Counted from the first letter of the stretch, positions 1 to 15,300 are shown. The stretch: DNA of 64,000 nt from Apostichopus japonicus (GCF_037975245.1 NC_092580.1:20882501-20946500); one strand, 5' to 3'. The notes: a model not told the origin generated them from the sequence alone. Numbers and translations: made by a program.

Positions 1-189
1 GCAATGCAAACGATTCTAGGCACGGTGCAATTATCTGTCGCCAATTTCTCTGGAGACATTTGTGTCTTTTCTATAACATAAGAAGCTAAAGTCTCCGGCA
101 TGTAAAATCCAGTAAAACACAAAATAACACCAACAACCTTTCTCTTTGCCTCATGTACAACTCCATCTTCCATTTCATTGTCTGTGCCT

Positions 190-350
190 TCAAGCATCTG
201 CAACAGCTTGTTCGTTATATCTGCTCTGCAATGTCATGGCTGCGTGGTGAGAGGCGGATGTTTCTGTCCTTAAGAGCTCCCTCAATGCCATCGTAGCATA
301 GGCAGACGTTGGGAGAGAAAATGACAACTTTAGAGCCAACTTGCTTCCAT
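190..350 (-). CDS. PUS7: PUS7 last coding exon and stop
   Basis: Encodes [20 protein letters not shown] then [18 protein letters not shown], matching the C-terminal FSLP.STYATMAIREVLK block. The TGA is at 190-192. The last 13 or so residues ([14 protein letters not shown]) show no family similarity. The +1 frame is open from about 228 to the window edge, so an alternative end is possible. No poly(A) signal is visible before the left edge. Confidence 0.92.
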
Positions 351-3300
351 CTGAAATGTAAAATATGTTAGCGAGGTATTAATTTCTTTCGAAAATGTGA
401 AAAAAGGGTCCTGTCTACATATAAACAGACTTCACTGCATATTCACAATTAAGGTTCAATAGAGAATATTCCTTTACATAAACAGAGCTTTTCTAGGGAT
501 ATCTTTGTTTGGGGTTGGGGGCAGGAATTGAGGGGGGGTGGAGGGGATGCTTCTGTATGTTTCTTTTCTTCTTTATTTTCTAAATTTTCTAAATTATTTT
601 CTCTGAGGTGGATGTATTTAACTTTTGATAAGCGTTAGCTTTCTGTCAAGTCTAGTACACTCTGTTTGAAATATTTAAATGTCAAAGATTTTGATACTAA
701 TAACTGTTTATTTTTTTAGTTTTTACTAACAATTTCTCTTTGTTGTATCTCCATTCTGTACTTGTATTTTTGTTGCAAATTTGTTAATGATTGTATTAGA
801 TTAAATGGAATATATTTACCAGTCTTCAGGAAACAATCACACGAACACAAAATAATCGGTTCTGGTAAACTGTTCAAAATTACATCTGGAACTTGAAACT
901 CAAAAAGTGATCTAAAACTAATTGAATTGTTTACTAATGTACAGATTATCAAGAACAAAATAAAGGTTGTCATGATAAACATCCCATTATAGTCCATCTT
1001 GTAAATTAAAAGATGTATAACATACCACCTCTTTCTCAACTAGTTTACATTTAACTATACTATGATAGATCCTTGTTTCATCTCACACTACCAGACTATG
1101 TTAATACTTGAGATATGCTCCAATAATCAAGAACAGACCTTCCTATACCCCCTCTTCCCCCAACCCTTCTGTCACCCTCTTCACCTCCCCTGATTAATAT
1201 CCCTTGCTAGACCCTCCTTAATTCAAAGTATAACATACCACCTTTTTCTCAACTAGGTTACATTTAACTACACCGTGATAGATCCTTGTTTAATCTCAAT
1301 AATCAAGAACATACCCTTCCTATATCCCCCTCCCATCCCCCTCCCATCCCCCTCCTCACCCCCCTGATTAATATCCCTTGCTAAGCCCTCCTTAACTCTA
1401 AGTCTCATTATTCATTATGCTTGTAGCTACAAAGTGTCACATCTGAAGTCACAACCAGTGATAAAGAAGAAATAAAAGTAAGGAAGAAGGAACATAATAT
1501 TTTTCCTGTTGATCCTTACCTTCCTCTGGAACGGGTTCTGGTTTGCCGTCCATCCTATCCAGATCACTTTGGATGAGTTTCTTGGTTACATCATCATACT
1601 TCATGAAAGACCTTGTAAAGTAAACCATTATAAATCCACATGATTAACATGTGATTAACATGTGATTAACATGTGATTAGCATGGTTAACATGTTTAACA
1701 TATGATATATATCTGGGTAACATTATCATACTTCATGAAAGACCTTGTAAACTAAATCATTATAAATCTACATGATTAACAGCTATGATTAACACGTGAT
1801 TAGCATGTGATTAACATCTGGGTAACATCATCATACTTCATGAAAGACCTTGTAAAGTAAATCGTCATAAATCCATTTGTGATTAAGGAGACACAGATTC
1901 AAAGATGTAAGATTTTTAGTTTCACATTTCATAAAGAAATCAGAACATCAGAACTGGGTACCATCTAATGTGATCCATGGCTGAATAGACTACACAAGAA
2001 AGAGAGAGCGAGATAGAGAGAGAGTTGGGGGAAGGAGAATATAAAAATTACACAAGGATGCACATTGCCCCACTTCCTGGTTTGCAGTTGCATAAGTAGA
2101 CACTATCCATTAGTAGCCCTAAATTAACACTTAACACATTTAAAAAGAACCCAATGTTCATATTCAAACAGTGATGTCTGAGACAAAACACTGTTCAGAT
2201 ATTAACATATAATTAGGTCACCAAACAATTGGGATCTTTTTTACAGACAAACTGTTTTAACTTTTCTATATGTTAGCGTGCACAGTACCTCTCTATTTAT
2301 GAATACTATCATCTCCTTCTTATATGTTGTCATGCATAGTCAATTTATTAACGAATACTGCCATCTACTTCCAATATCTTATCCTGCATACTTTCTGAGC
2401 ATTTAAGAATACTGCCATCTATAATATTTCTGCCTGCAGACATTTTTTTTCTCTGAAGGAAGTATGACCTAACTAACAGTCGATTGTTGGGAACTTGATT
2501 CTAATCAAAGATGAATTTCATGTCCTAACCACAAAAAGACTTGTTCATGGAGCCACCTGTAGCAATATATACACATAAACGTGTTGATCAAAGACATCTG
2601 TGCGGTAAAAGCATTTCACACCTATATAGGCTGATCTACACCTTAACTACAGTAGTGTTCGATAGTTATTTTGCCTTCACTCAAATGAATCATCATATTT
2701 GAGCATCAAGTAAGGCAGTTATAAAATCTCAACTTTTAGAGTTTGTGCTTTTGGGTGTCCTTAATGTTCAAATAGTGATATTGTTGGTATATAAAAGAAT
2801 TTTTAATGTCCCAAGTCTTCCAAAACAAGCACTTACTCACTTTAGCTAGTTTATATGGACACACAATTGACCATTTCATCTACATGCATATTATTGTTGT
2901 GGAAAACAAATCAAATAAGCATATCAAAACACCTGACTTTGGACAACGGTTGCTTACCAGCTGACATTAGATGGCTTTACAACCAACTTTCTGTAAGCAC
3001 CTGGTAGGGAATAGTCTCTGATAAAACAAAAAAAACATGAATATTAAAAAATATGTGGAGATGGTTTGGATTCTTCCATGTTGCCATGTTTTCTTTCACA
3101 AACACATAAATTATGGCATTTACAAACAACATGCAAAATGTACCTAATAGACAACAGGTCTATGGGAAATAGGGAAAATGCAGCTATTAAATTACTATTT
3201 TGAATATACGTTTAGTTTATTTCTGCCATTAAATCACAACGATGTACATTTCTTAATACATGGTTATAGCAATGAGGCAGCGGGGCCAGAAGTAAGATAA

Positions 3301-6300
3301 CTTTTCGAGTCTGGGTCCCTTACAAAGTAAAACAAAAAATTAAATTTTATATAGTGAAAAGAAAACAACAACAAAACATAGAAACCATAAACATAAACAA
3401 AGAATTTTCATTAACTTTGAAAGATATGAATATTCAATACCTGTATCACTATGGTTACCTTAAACAGCCTGGTAATGTGCTTGATTCAAACAAACAAGTA
3501 AAGTGTCTCCATATTTCATATCGAATAGGACAATAAATTCAGAGATCTGTAACCAAGTACTGATCATGCACATTAGGATTTATATGACATCGGTATCTAT
3601 AGAAATGCTGTATGAATCCACAAGAAAATTTCATTATAAATTCTGAACCAAATATCAGCATGCAAAAAATACACTTTGATCAGCTCAATACAACACGTAG
3701 CAGATTCCATCACAGATGAATATATATACTGGTTCATGTCTTAAACCACCGAAAATGACCAAACCTGTAACAACACAGATGGAGAGGTTCACAGAGATCA
3801 CTAACCCTGTTACTAATACTGAAAGCTGATTGACATGTCATAACAACCCGCCTAGATAATTCAAATCAAAGCACATTTTCTTCAAAAAAAATCCCACTTA
3901 GCTACTATAAACCCTACCGTGTATTCATTTGACTGTTTAACAGTAAGGACATTGTGTCTTAAATTTCCAATTCTTATTCAAGTCTGACCAAGCTCATGCA
4001 GTATTTATTTATACCTAATTTGACATTTTTCGAATCCCAACCTAGCCGTAAAATTCTTTTCTCTTTTCCATCATTTGAAATATTGTAAATCCATTCAGTT
4101 GTAATATAACTTTTGATATCGATATTTAGGGAAATTCATGAGAAAGTTTTATCTGCAAGTGATAGTTGTTCAAAAAGAAATATAGAGCTCACTTAATTTT
4201 GTGCTTCAAGTGATCCATTGTGAGTCCATCCTGGGCAAGAGTTTCTATAAATGTCTTTGCTGGAAGGGAAGGCAAAAAACATATCCTTTTAGTCAGGACT
4301 CCATAGCAACCGAAGCTGCAAGCATCTCTTTGAACAGTACAAACTATGTACTCCATGGTTCTGTTCTTGCTCTAATATCAACACAACATTTACCTTACAC
4401 CACTCTTAGTCTACTATAATGTCATATAGTGATCATGGCGAGACATTTTTGGGTCCAATTTCCGCCCAAGAATGACAACAGTTTTGTTGCTTTTTTATGC
4501 AAATTTCATGGAAATAACGATCTGTTTATCATAAATAGAAACTTGGTCATTCAGATCTTGAACTTGTCAATAATTTCTTGTTAAATGAAATTCCAGCCAA
4601 CACCATCACAAAATTACTCTTACCAGAGTCAAGGTTAAGTTAATAAATAGCAGCTTTTTTATTCTGTTTGGGATAAATATTGCAATGCTTTCCAACACTA
4701 AACTTGTGAAACAATGTAGTCAGTTGCATGAATAGTCCACTTACTTATGATTATTATTTGTTTTTCAGTTTTTCCAAATTGTTTTCTACATGACTAATAC
4801 TAACATGAAAAAGGTACTGATCCTATACCTAAATCAGTCAGGGGAAATGTAGAATTTCTCCCCCCCCCCCCCCTCCCACACCCCCTTTTAATCCCACATC
4901 CTGTCTTAATGCCCCAGTTTAGTATTAAACATCATATCTTAATCTAATTATAAATTTAGCTTATGAATCAATCAAACCTTCGTTATCGGGGTAATGGACA
5001 GAGTGTCCTGGGAGTGGCAAGACGATGTCATCAAATGAATATTTATGAAGTGTCTCATCTTCAACCTTCTCTGGACAAATCCAGCTGGTGTTGTCATCTA
5101 TGAAAACAAAATAAATAAATAAAAATAAAATAAAAGAAAAGCTGACAAGGAACTCATGTCATTGCGTTGTAACCATGGTAACTAATAATCAGTAATAAAG
5201 TGATATTAGTGACAGTGACTTCACATATTTTGCACACAATGGAAATATAAAAATAGAACATTGCAGTTGTTGCTCTTCTAGCGTTCTACTCTAAGTTGCC
5301 TTTAATAGGACAAAAAGCACATATTAAAATCCCTATTGGATACCTCACCTAATGCATCACTGGTTGATCACAAAAGAATACAGGCCTGGGGTAAAGCTAC
5401 TCTGTTTTTGCTAAAACATTATAATATGAAAACTGTTTGAAAAAAAAAACAGGTCCAAACTATACATAGATATTAAGTCGTTTAATTTTGCGGTAGATTT
5501 TTAAAAGCTTCTTTTGTAAGTAGATGAGAAAGATGAATGCTTACGGTTTGTATTTGTTGCCCAATTATTTCACCAATTGTGAAAATGTTGAGAAATTATA
5601 TTATAGTCAATTTAAGATGATTTCAGTAAAACTTAACAGACCTTCAAAACCAAGTTGCATCAGTACAGTTTAAGACTCAAAACAATTTTTTTTAATTGAT
5701 AGCTTTTGATTAAGAAAGAATACTCTCGTAGACTCGTAGCATTGATGTCATACCAGTCAAAGTGGATAAATTACTTACATTAACCCACTAAGCCACATCA
5801 GAGAAGCAGGAATCAAGACAACTTTGGCTTCAAGGCATATAAAGACACTTAGGTAAATTTGGGGGCAAAAAGTATGTAACTACTGACTATTAACAACAAT
5901 AACAGCAACAAGAAAGCACAACAACAACAAAACAAAAAATCCTACTTTATTCTTGCTGCTCTCTTATTTAAAGTATTTTCCAAACATTTCTGCCAAGTCA
6001 CCTAGTCTGTCGTTCCGTACTAGCCGTGCAATTAACGATTGTTTGATTATCCTTACTGTTTAATTAACGATTTTTTGATAATCCTTACTGTTTATGCTCT
6101 TTTTGGTGACCAGGTCTCCTGTGTTTACGAACACTCCCCATTTAGGAATCCGTTTTGAGGCTACCGTATTCCAGACCATACTCTGGTAGCTATGTAAGTA
6201 TAACATTCTAGCGTTCCTTGGTATCTGACAATGAGAAAAGGATACAGATATTAATTTTGTGTTATTTACTGCAAATACAAGTTTGCTTTGATTCACTATA

Positions 6301-9300
6301 GTGTGGGGTGTCCATATGTACCAGAGTACCTGGAGAGTCAACTATTAGTGCTTGGCCTTGAAACAAGCATTTGGCACTGCAGACATAAACTAGCATCTTA
6401 CATAATAACCGAGATTAGTATCAATCAAACTTAATTAGGATCATTAGACAAAGTGTCCTGGGAGTGGAGAGATGATGTCGTCAAAATGAAAATTTATGAA
6501 GTATTTCATCTTCAATTGTCTCTGGGAATGGCATATCTTCAACCTTCCCTCCATCAGTGTATTAAAAGAACAATACTGCATACTGTCGATATATCTCAAG
6601 TACTCACACTGCATTGACATCGCACTATTACCGTTAATTCAGAGAACGTACTTCTTAACGAGAGCGTTTGAAGATACATTCCAGTGGGGCAGACAATATG
6701 ACAATTTAATGGAAAAAGAAAAAATATTCCGCACTGTTAGTTGAATATGACATCTCAATATCTTGTCCGTAAAACTCAAGAATAATAGTTGATTCGATGG
6801 TACTTATTTGCTTTTTCCCTTGGTAATTACGCACACTGAGACCGTCTTTATAACGCTACATAAATAAGTATTACTATTATTATCATTATTATTATATTAT
6901 TTCACTTTATCCTTCCTTGCAATAGATCACAGTATATGTGGTCTGTGATGATGTCATATTGGCAAAGGTTCTAGAAAAGCTTTACTTTTCTATATTTATA
7001 ATCTTCTTATGAGATCCATCCTTTGCTAGATATAGCTGTCAATTTTCTCTGTATTTAGAATTTCATCAAAGTGAAACCATTTTGTAGAGATATCAGTTTC
7101 CTCATTTTTTCATATTAAATAATATAACAAAAAAGCAGAAACCATTTTTTTCCACCAAATTGCCCCAAGTGATGACAGGATTTACACTGCTCTTGGAAAA
7201 TGCATTCACAGAATATCACAAAATTTGAAGAAAAAGACAATATCAAATCATATCTTGGCCATACATTATGCTATGAGGGTGGTTTTGACCTATAGATGCA
7301 GAAGAATGTGGGGCATTTATTAATAGGTGATCATTTTTTGCCCCGGAATATCGCAAAACTCAATTGTTACCCAAGAGCACCCAGTGAACTTAGTTTGGTC
7401 GACTCGTTAATTTCACATCTGAGGCCAGGATTATATTGTATCTTCTGATCTTGATTAAATCCATTTAGACAAACACCTCCACATTCTTATCTATGATAAA
7501 CTTTACTTCCTTATACAAAAAACATACAATAAATAAATAACATTCCTTAAGTCATGACAGGATAGTTTGATACCTGTTTAAGACTCTATTAATACATCCA
7601 ACATCTAAATGGAAATACTTCACACAAAAAAATTAAGCGCTTCCTTTGAAATTTCTGACGGATGAAGGTTGATTGAGTTGAATCCTGATTGACCTCAAAC
7701 ATTCATTTCTCATGTTCTAATAGCTAGTATCATACCATAGTCTTTTTGCATATCTTTGAGCATTGCCCTCCACAAGTTTGGCGGCCTAAATTTCCGTCAA
7801 GGTGACCCACTACAAATAAAACATTCAAGACACCTTTTCCTATGTTGCTTCACTGTATGTGACTATTATTGTACCAGAGGGTGAGCCAGGCAGCACGGAA
7901 GCAGATAATTATGGCAGATAATTATCTAGTTTATTTTTAGATGGCCTACTTAGATCTATGAGCTTTACAGTCGAGAATAGCAATTTCCACATAGACCACA
8001 CTCTGTGATTCACACCTTGGCTTTCGTGGCTGTAACCTACAGTGTAAAGGCAAGTGTTGTTAGTGATAGCTGAAACAGTCAATTGAAATTTAACAGCGAA
8101 AATTAAATAATGATTTTTCCCATCCCTACAGATCATGAGGTATTACTAAGCTAAACAGAAATGATCATGGACAGACTGTGAAAGTGTTTTGCCCACCCCC
8201 CTTCCCCTGTACCTCCACACCAAGAAGTTGCAATAACCACCATCTGGTCTGTAGAGGAATGCATCCTAATGAGTGATAGATTGATGTAGTGTACTGATAT
8301 GACAAAGAAGGGATTGCCAACCATCCAAATCATATGGAAACATTTCTGAGGACTTAATATGTATTAAATGGTGATGTACATTGCATTTCAGATATTTAAA
8401 TAAAAAATTATGCTAATATTACATATTAGGAAATCTACAGATTAAAGGGGACTTCATTCATTAAATAGGAAACACCGATAAAAGCCATATTGAGCTCCTT
8501 TTTGATAAGTTATATGTAAGCCACTAGAATAACATCTTGACCAGTCCACACCACATCCCTCTGTTAATGACTCACACTGGCAAATGCTTGACAAAAGTTA
8601 TTTCCGGTCAGCGTGAGGCTCTTGAGGACTTGCTGCTCTAAACTCAACCTCTTATTGAAAGGCATCTTCTCCAAGGTAGACTTTGCATCTTTGGTCTCCT
8701 TCCAATGTCTGCGCCACTCAGAATCATCTAGAAGAGAGGAATAAACGCAACCTGGGTAAGCAAGGCTAGTTGATCAAACATTCCATATATATGTTATTAA
8801 AAAAACTAGAATAATTATTTTATATTTTTTTAAATGGCCATCTTTTCATATGTAGGCTACCTTTTTTATGATGGTGAGGAAATTAGTTTAGCACCCCCAC
8901 CCCCCCCAAAAAAAACATCCCTGTAAACCCTGTAATAAATATTATATGTGAAATCTTTCAATACAACCCTGTTTGTAAATTCATCTTTCAAAGCTGTATA
9001 GGCTGTGTATGTATATTAGCCCTATCCCTCCCCATGCCCCACCCCCACAACTAATGCTAGTCAGTGGCGGAGCATCCATACAGTCAGGGGGGCGGATGCT
9101 CTTCAGCTCTTTACCACTTTTTGACTTTTTTAATGTGCTCTCATCTACCTATTGACATTTGTCACATTTTGTTGGTGTAATTTGGCGATAACACCTATTT
9201 ATTCTTCGTCTATCTGCAAATTAGCCAGGCCCTGAAAGGGTCATTTCCGGCGATCTAGGGAGAATCTTTACTCAAAAACTTTCTGTACGCTACGCGCCAA

Positions 9301-12300
9301 CCTGTGGTGGCGCTCCGCTTAGATAGTGTCAAAAGTGCCCCTACAGACCATTCTCGCCCCTCCTGACCAATACCTCTAGCTCCGCCACTGATGCCAGTAG
9401 AATGAACTCACAGCATAGAGTGAGTTGAATGACATCAGTGATGATAATGATTGATTTCTCTAAATCCACTTTGATGACCAACCTAAGTGTCTACTGATAT
9501 AGCTATATCGATCTATCCTGTCTTAATACATGTCATATCATATTGCTCAGATTGCATTGACAGGCTTTTTTATACTCCATTGATTAAACCATAAAATGAC
9601 CATCTACAGGACCTACCCTACTGGGAGTTTCTATTTTAAGAGAGACACGGTAGCTATTAAAGATCATCCGCACACTCCCCGTTGACCGTTAAGGAAGGAC
9701 GAATGACCCCATGTGTCAATGGGATCTCAAGAAGGCATGAGTCAGCTTTGAGAATATATCACCGGCTAAAATCAGCCATTGACCATTCATTCAACTTGTA
9801 TACCACCTTGTTATTCATCCTGTCCTTCCACATTCAAACATTTTTCAACTTTCCTCATCTCTACTTTTGGCCTATTGTTCTCCGTCTGTCATTTCTTAAT
9901 CTCCATAATTTAATAATCTCTATTGTCATTCTTATTATTATCAATTTATCTCTCCTTTTAGTCCTTTACATATTCTGACCACCTTTTTCTTCTCACTGTC
10001 CATAGTCCTCTACTTTGCTGTCAGCTTGGTTCTAAAAAAAACATACGCTAGTTCACATCTTTGTTTCAATTCTTCTTTTGGTAAATTTATATTTATTTGT
10101 TTTAATGTCTCTGATTATTTCATTTGTACCTTTTATTAATAACACACACACACATATATATATATTATCTTTGATATGTTCTAGACCATTCAGAAAACCC
10201 TGCTTTCAGTCAAGGTTTGTACTTCTAGAACACTTTTAATTGTAGAGGAATGTTCCTTTACAAAAGTGAGTTTTCATCGATTAAAGTGACTGGATTAAAT
10301 TGTCTAATAGAAGTTTTATGATATATTTAATTCGAGTAAAAGATATTGAAGGTATTAAGTTAAAGATCATTTTAATTTGTGGAGTGTTAGCTCCAAGATT
10401 AATGTATGTCGTCCAGTTACAGAGTTGTTGACAATTGACAATTCATATTCATGGACGTTAAATATGAATCTAAGAGACTGACTTCAGTCAGCTTGCAGCT
10501 TTGATAAGCCAATGAGGTTGCTTCGCAAGTTCATGCTTGTAGGAGGATCTAAAATACAAACATACATACATAATAGTAACAGAGGCCAATTTGTTCAGTT
10601 CCTCAGAGGCAACATGAAAGTCAATGTGAGAACAAACACTTATGGCCTCAAATGACATGTTTTACGATATATTACAACATTTTCAAGGATGAATGGCATG
10701 GAATGTCATCCAATGGTGTTCTATTGTTTATAGGTAAGTCAAAGAACATGCTTTGGTTGAGTAATTAGAATTTATAAAACAATAGATTAACATGAACATT
10801 GATGTCTAAACAGAGAAACCGACCTCATCATCAATTTAGCCTTAAAGGAGCACTCCAAAGATTTAGCATATCTTGAAAACTGGAGTATTTATAGAAACAA
10901 CACAAGCACTGAATTGTTTCTTATTTCTTGCACTATGATGATATCAAGACTAAACTTCTGCCTAAAGTGATTGTTTTAATGAATTTTGTTGTTGTCAAAA
11001 GGTAAAAATTTAAAAAGTTGAGACAACTTGAAGAGGAAGAATGGCAACATGTCAAGTCCTCTTAAATTCTTTTCATATTAAATCAATCATACCTCCAGGT
11101 CTTGGTAATAGGATCAAATTAATAGCCTCTTCCCATTGGTTCTTCAACACAGCTCTTTAGGAACAAAAAACAAAAAGCTAATTAGAAAGACTTAGATTAA
11201 AGATGGGACTAACGACTTATGAATAATACAGCTTTCTGTGTTGATAAATATAATATTAATATAATTTGGAAAAGAGCAAGAAATTGATGGCTAGAACGGG
11301 ATTCAAACCGATGACAAATAAATTGTTAAAATGAAAAAAAAAAAAAAAATACATGAGTACACGAGAGGGAAACCCCCTCCCAGTGGTTACTTGCCTTTAA
11401 ATAAATTACATATGCAGCACAAGAGTAGTTTGCAAGCTAACAGTGGATGAAGTTTATACTGCAGATAATTAGCAGTGTAAACCTAAACAGAATCAATGCT
11501 TACAGGGTTTTGATGACTGGGAATCATGTGACATCCCACAACAATGAAAGAAAGAGAGAGGGGCAAATTTTCATGCTCACTCTAAACCCAATGAGCTGAA
11601 TTTGCATTTGTAATAGTTAACCTGATGAGTTCCATAGGTTACTTGCCTGCTTACAGCAAGTAACCAAACACTGGTATGAGATTGAAACTGAGGATTCAAA
11701 GCTGATTTCAAAACGTTTTAAACATTTTTACATTTTGGATTTTACAATCATCAAAACTTTAATATATTTGAAAGTAAAAAAAACCAATATCTCGAATACA
11801 CAAGTTTTAATTTTACTTTTTAATTTTACTGGTAATTGAAGTTCTTTACCTGCCGATGTGGTGGGTGGGAACAGAAGTGTTACCGAACCTCTGCATACCA
11901 AAGTAGTTAATGAAGCCTTTCTCTTTGAGAGATATCAAGGCTTTCTCCATCTCTGGTTGAGATCCAACCACATCTCTGAAACGAAAGAAAACAAAACACA
12001 TGAAACAAAACCTATTTGCGGAAAAAATTTTATTGATAGAAATTTGGGGGTTATTTTACTTTGTCTCAATCTATTCTTTGGTAAAAATTGCAAAAAGTAA
12101 ACTTGACAAACATCACATATTTATTGTCTTGTCAACCGCATGGACATTTCATACATGGTAAAACTACATGTGACAAACATGCAATTAAGAAATGAAATAA
12201 GTTTTAGTGAAAATGATATTTAAAATATAGTCTTACTGAAAGATGGCATTCAGAGACTTTGCAATGCTTAGAATACTTTACATACATGTAGAGTCACACG

Positions 12301-15300
12301 TTAATACACAACAACATTATATGAGTAATTGAAAAACTGAAAACTGACTGAGACATTATAACATGGAGCAAGGGCTAGAATAGGATTAGAAACCAATAAC
12401 CTTTGGTTTAAAAAACCAATACTCTACAGACTGAGCTATCCAGTCATTTGTTGGTAGCGATCCCTATAGAGCCATTCCTTTGCTGGGGGTGCCAGTCAGA
12501 TCCATTGCATCCCATGTAACCATGGATCATACCTCAGTTTCATTGGATACAACCCAGAAAGTGACATGGTAGGCATTTCAAGGTTTTTTTCTTTCAATAA
12601 CGAAAAAAATTGGCATAAATTTCTTTGCTCTTTCCCCCAATAAGTATAACAAGATTGTGCTGTATTCTGTTATTTCTAGTTTGTGCTTTCCGCCATGTTC
12701 CCTTCCACCCCTCCCTCTCCCCCTATTGTAGTCCCTTAACAGAGTGTGATGGATGTGCCCTCAGGGATGCTTTCGGAGGCTAAGTCTATTTTTTGTCGAG
12801 CATGGATGGAACATTTACCAAGCCAACAAGGAGTCACTAAAGAAATGGACCAAACATTTGTTACGTTGACTCACCTCAAGACGATTTCAAAGTGGTTTCC
12901 AGACAGTTCACCCAGATTCAACTGTCTATCTACATACCTGTAGATGAAAATGGAAAAGTTGAGTTTCCAAGACTTTAATGTAAGTCAAAACCAGTAAGAG
13001 AGATAAGTGTCAACCACCTTGAATCTGGTTAAAGGACAGTTTCTTGTTAGTTCATGCCTACCATATACCCGTCATGCAATAACAGTCGATCTCTCAACAT
13101 AGCTGGTTATAGGAGAGTATCTTGTTAGTTCATGCCTACCCTATCCCCGTTATGCAAGCACAATTGGCACATTATTCTAAAGTTATTGTCAGATAACACA
13201 CTTTTACATATTTTTGAAGTACATATTCCTGCACTAGGAGAGATAAGCACCATAGCTGGTTACTGGATAGTATCTTGTTTCCATCGTCATGCCTTCTATT
13301 TCTAATAATGCAACCGGATTCATGATATGGCTTACAGTTCTAAATTTCTTGTAAATACTACAAACAAACAATTAAATACTCTGTGAAGCTTTCAACTCAG
13401 AAAATTACCCAAAAATTAGCGGGAAGAAGAGTTTAATGATTTCTTACGTAATTACATAAAAACATAAAGACATAAATAAATGAAATGGCTGTGTTATGAT
13501 CATACCTAAAATTACCCAGTCGTACTCCTCTCAACTGTTGGTTAAGTTTAGCAAGTCTGTTTGCTTCACATCTGGAGAAACAAGAGAAACAAAACAATTA
13601 AGACCAAATTTTATTCATAGTTCAGTAAACCATTTATCGGACCACATGACATTGCAGAGTTTACTGTACATAGTCATCACAATACTGTAGCCACAATGTT
13701 TTCTCTTTCAAATTTTATATTATAATCATTTCTGATACTCCACATTAGTGATTCCTATACTAAGCCATGTAGTTACAACATTCTAACTTGTAAGAACTGC
13801 CCATGAACTAATTGTTGATTGTCGTTCTAATTATATAAGCATATTGAGTTAATAATTTATTGCACTAATTACTGTCATGTATTCATAATTATGACCAGGA
13901 TATTCATTTCTCTAGTTCTACTGCCAATTGCCCTTTTGTAGACAAAGGTTTACTTCGCATACTGTAGCATGCACATTCACAGATACGTGCAGTGTTTGGA
14001 CCTATAACAACAATGTCAAATTTTATAGGTACAGTTGGTCCGCACTTTGTTCAATCACATTTTCCTGAGTTTAAAATTTGTATTAACCACCTTTACGCAG
14101 ACAGTCCCATGTAAGTAAAATATTTTGAAAACACCATGTACAGTACCTCATCACAGGATGAGAATTTCAGGTAGACCTGGCCATAACATATTTAGCCCAC
14201 CAGAGTCACCTTTCGATAACGTTTTAATCACCTCTTGATATTTTAACTAAAGATAGATCAAAGTATTATCACCACTATGAATCTCCCTGCACTATTATAC
14301 AAGGTTCACAAACCCCAAAGACCTACAATTTCACGTAAAACTGTGCTCAATTTAGGATTATCAACTGTAGTACAAATTTTACTTCATTTATCATATATGT
14401 CAAATTGCAACATGATTCCACCCAAAACAATCAATGACTTTGATCATCAAATCATAAGAGCATTGTAACATGAGATCATTTAATAAGTGACTCCTTCCTT
14501 TCATGCTTTACAACTGTGATATAAGTAGGGCAACCTGTGCACCACCTATACCTCACATATCAAGACAAATCTGTCAATCTGGAAACCTGATGGGACATAC
14601 TATTAAAGAAACATTTTGATTAAGCACAAATCTATTTTGGGAAACTCACATCCCTTAAAGTTGTCAGAAATTGCATTAATGTGGCAGGACGCTGATTTTA
14701 GGTTTCCTGATTATTCCTTACAATCATGTATTTGGACATTTTTTCCCTTAAATTTATATAAAAAACATCAAGATGTCACCCTGAAAGAGCAATATGTACA
14801 ATGATCTTCATAGAGTTGTACCAAGGAGAGTCAAACATCTACAGTTTAACCGTTATTCTTCATGTATCTATAGAGAGTCCCCAATTTCTCATAAATCTAC
14901 AGTTACTCCTAATATATATATCGATTAGTTAATACCTTACTCATACATATAAAGTAAATCCCCAACTCCTAACACATCTATAGATAATCTCCTACTCCTC
15001 ACACATCTACAGTTAATCCCCCACTAATGCATCCATAGTTCATCCCCTACTTGTAATCTATAGTTAATTCCCTATCCCTCATACTGTACATATTCAATTA
15101 ATCCCCTACTCATCACACATGTACAGTTAATTTCCTACTCCTAATATATCTATTAGTTAATACCTTACTCATACATCTAAAGTAAATCCTCAACTCCTAA
15201 CACATCTATGGTTAATCTCCTACTCTACACACATCTACAGTTAATCCCCTACTCATGCATCCATAGTTCATTCCCTACTTGTAATACATCTATATAGTTA

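Noticed and set aside
6060-6341. 93-residue ORF as an independent gene
   Set aside because: It is PUS7 exon 12 read through into both introns.
7760-7810. Possible extra PUS7 exon between exons 11 and 12
   Set aside because: Exons 11 and 12 already join in phase and no family motif is encoded here.
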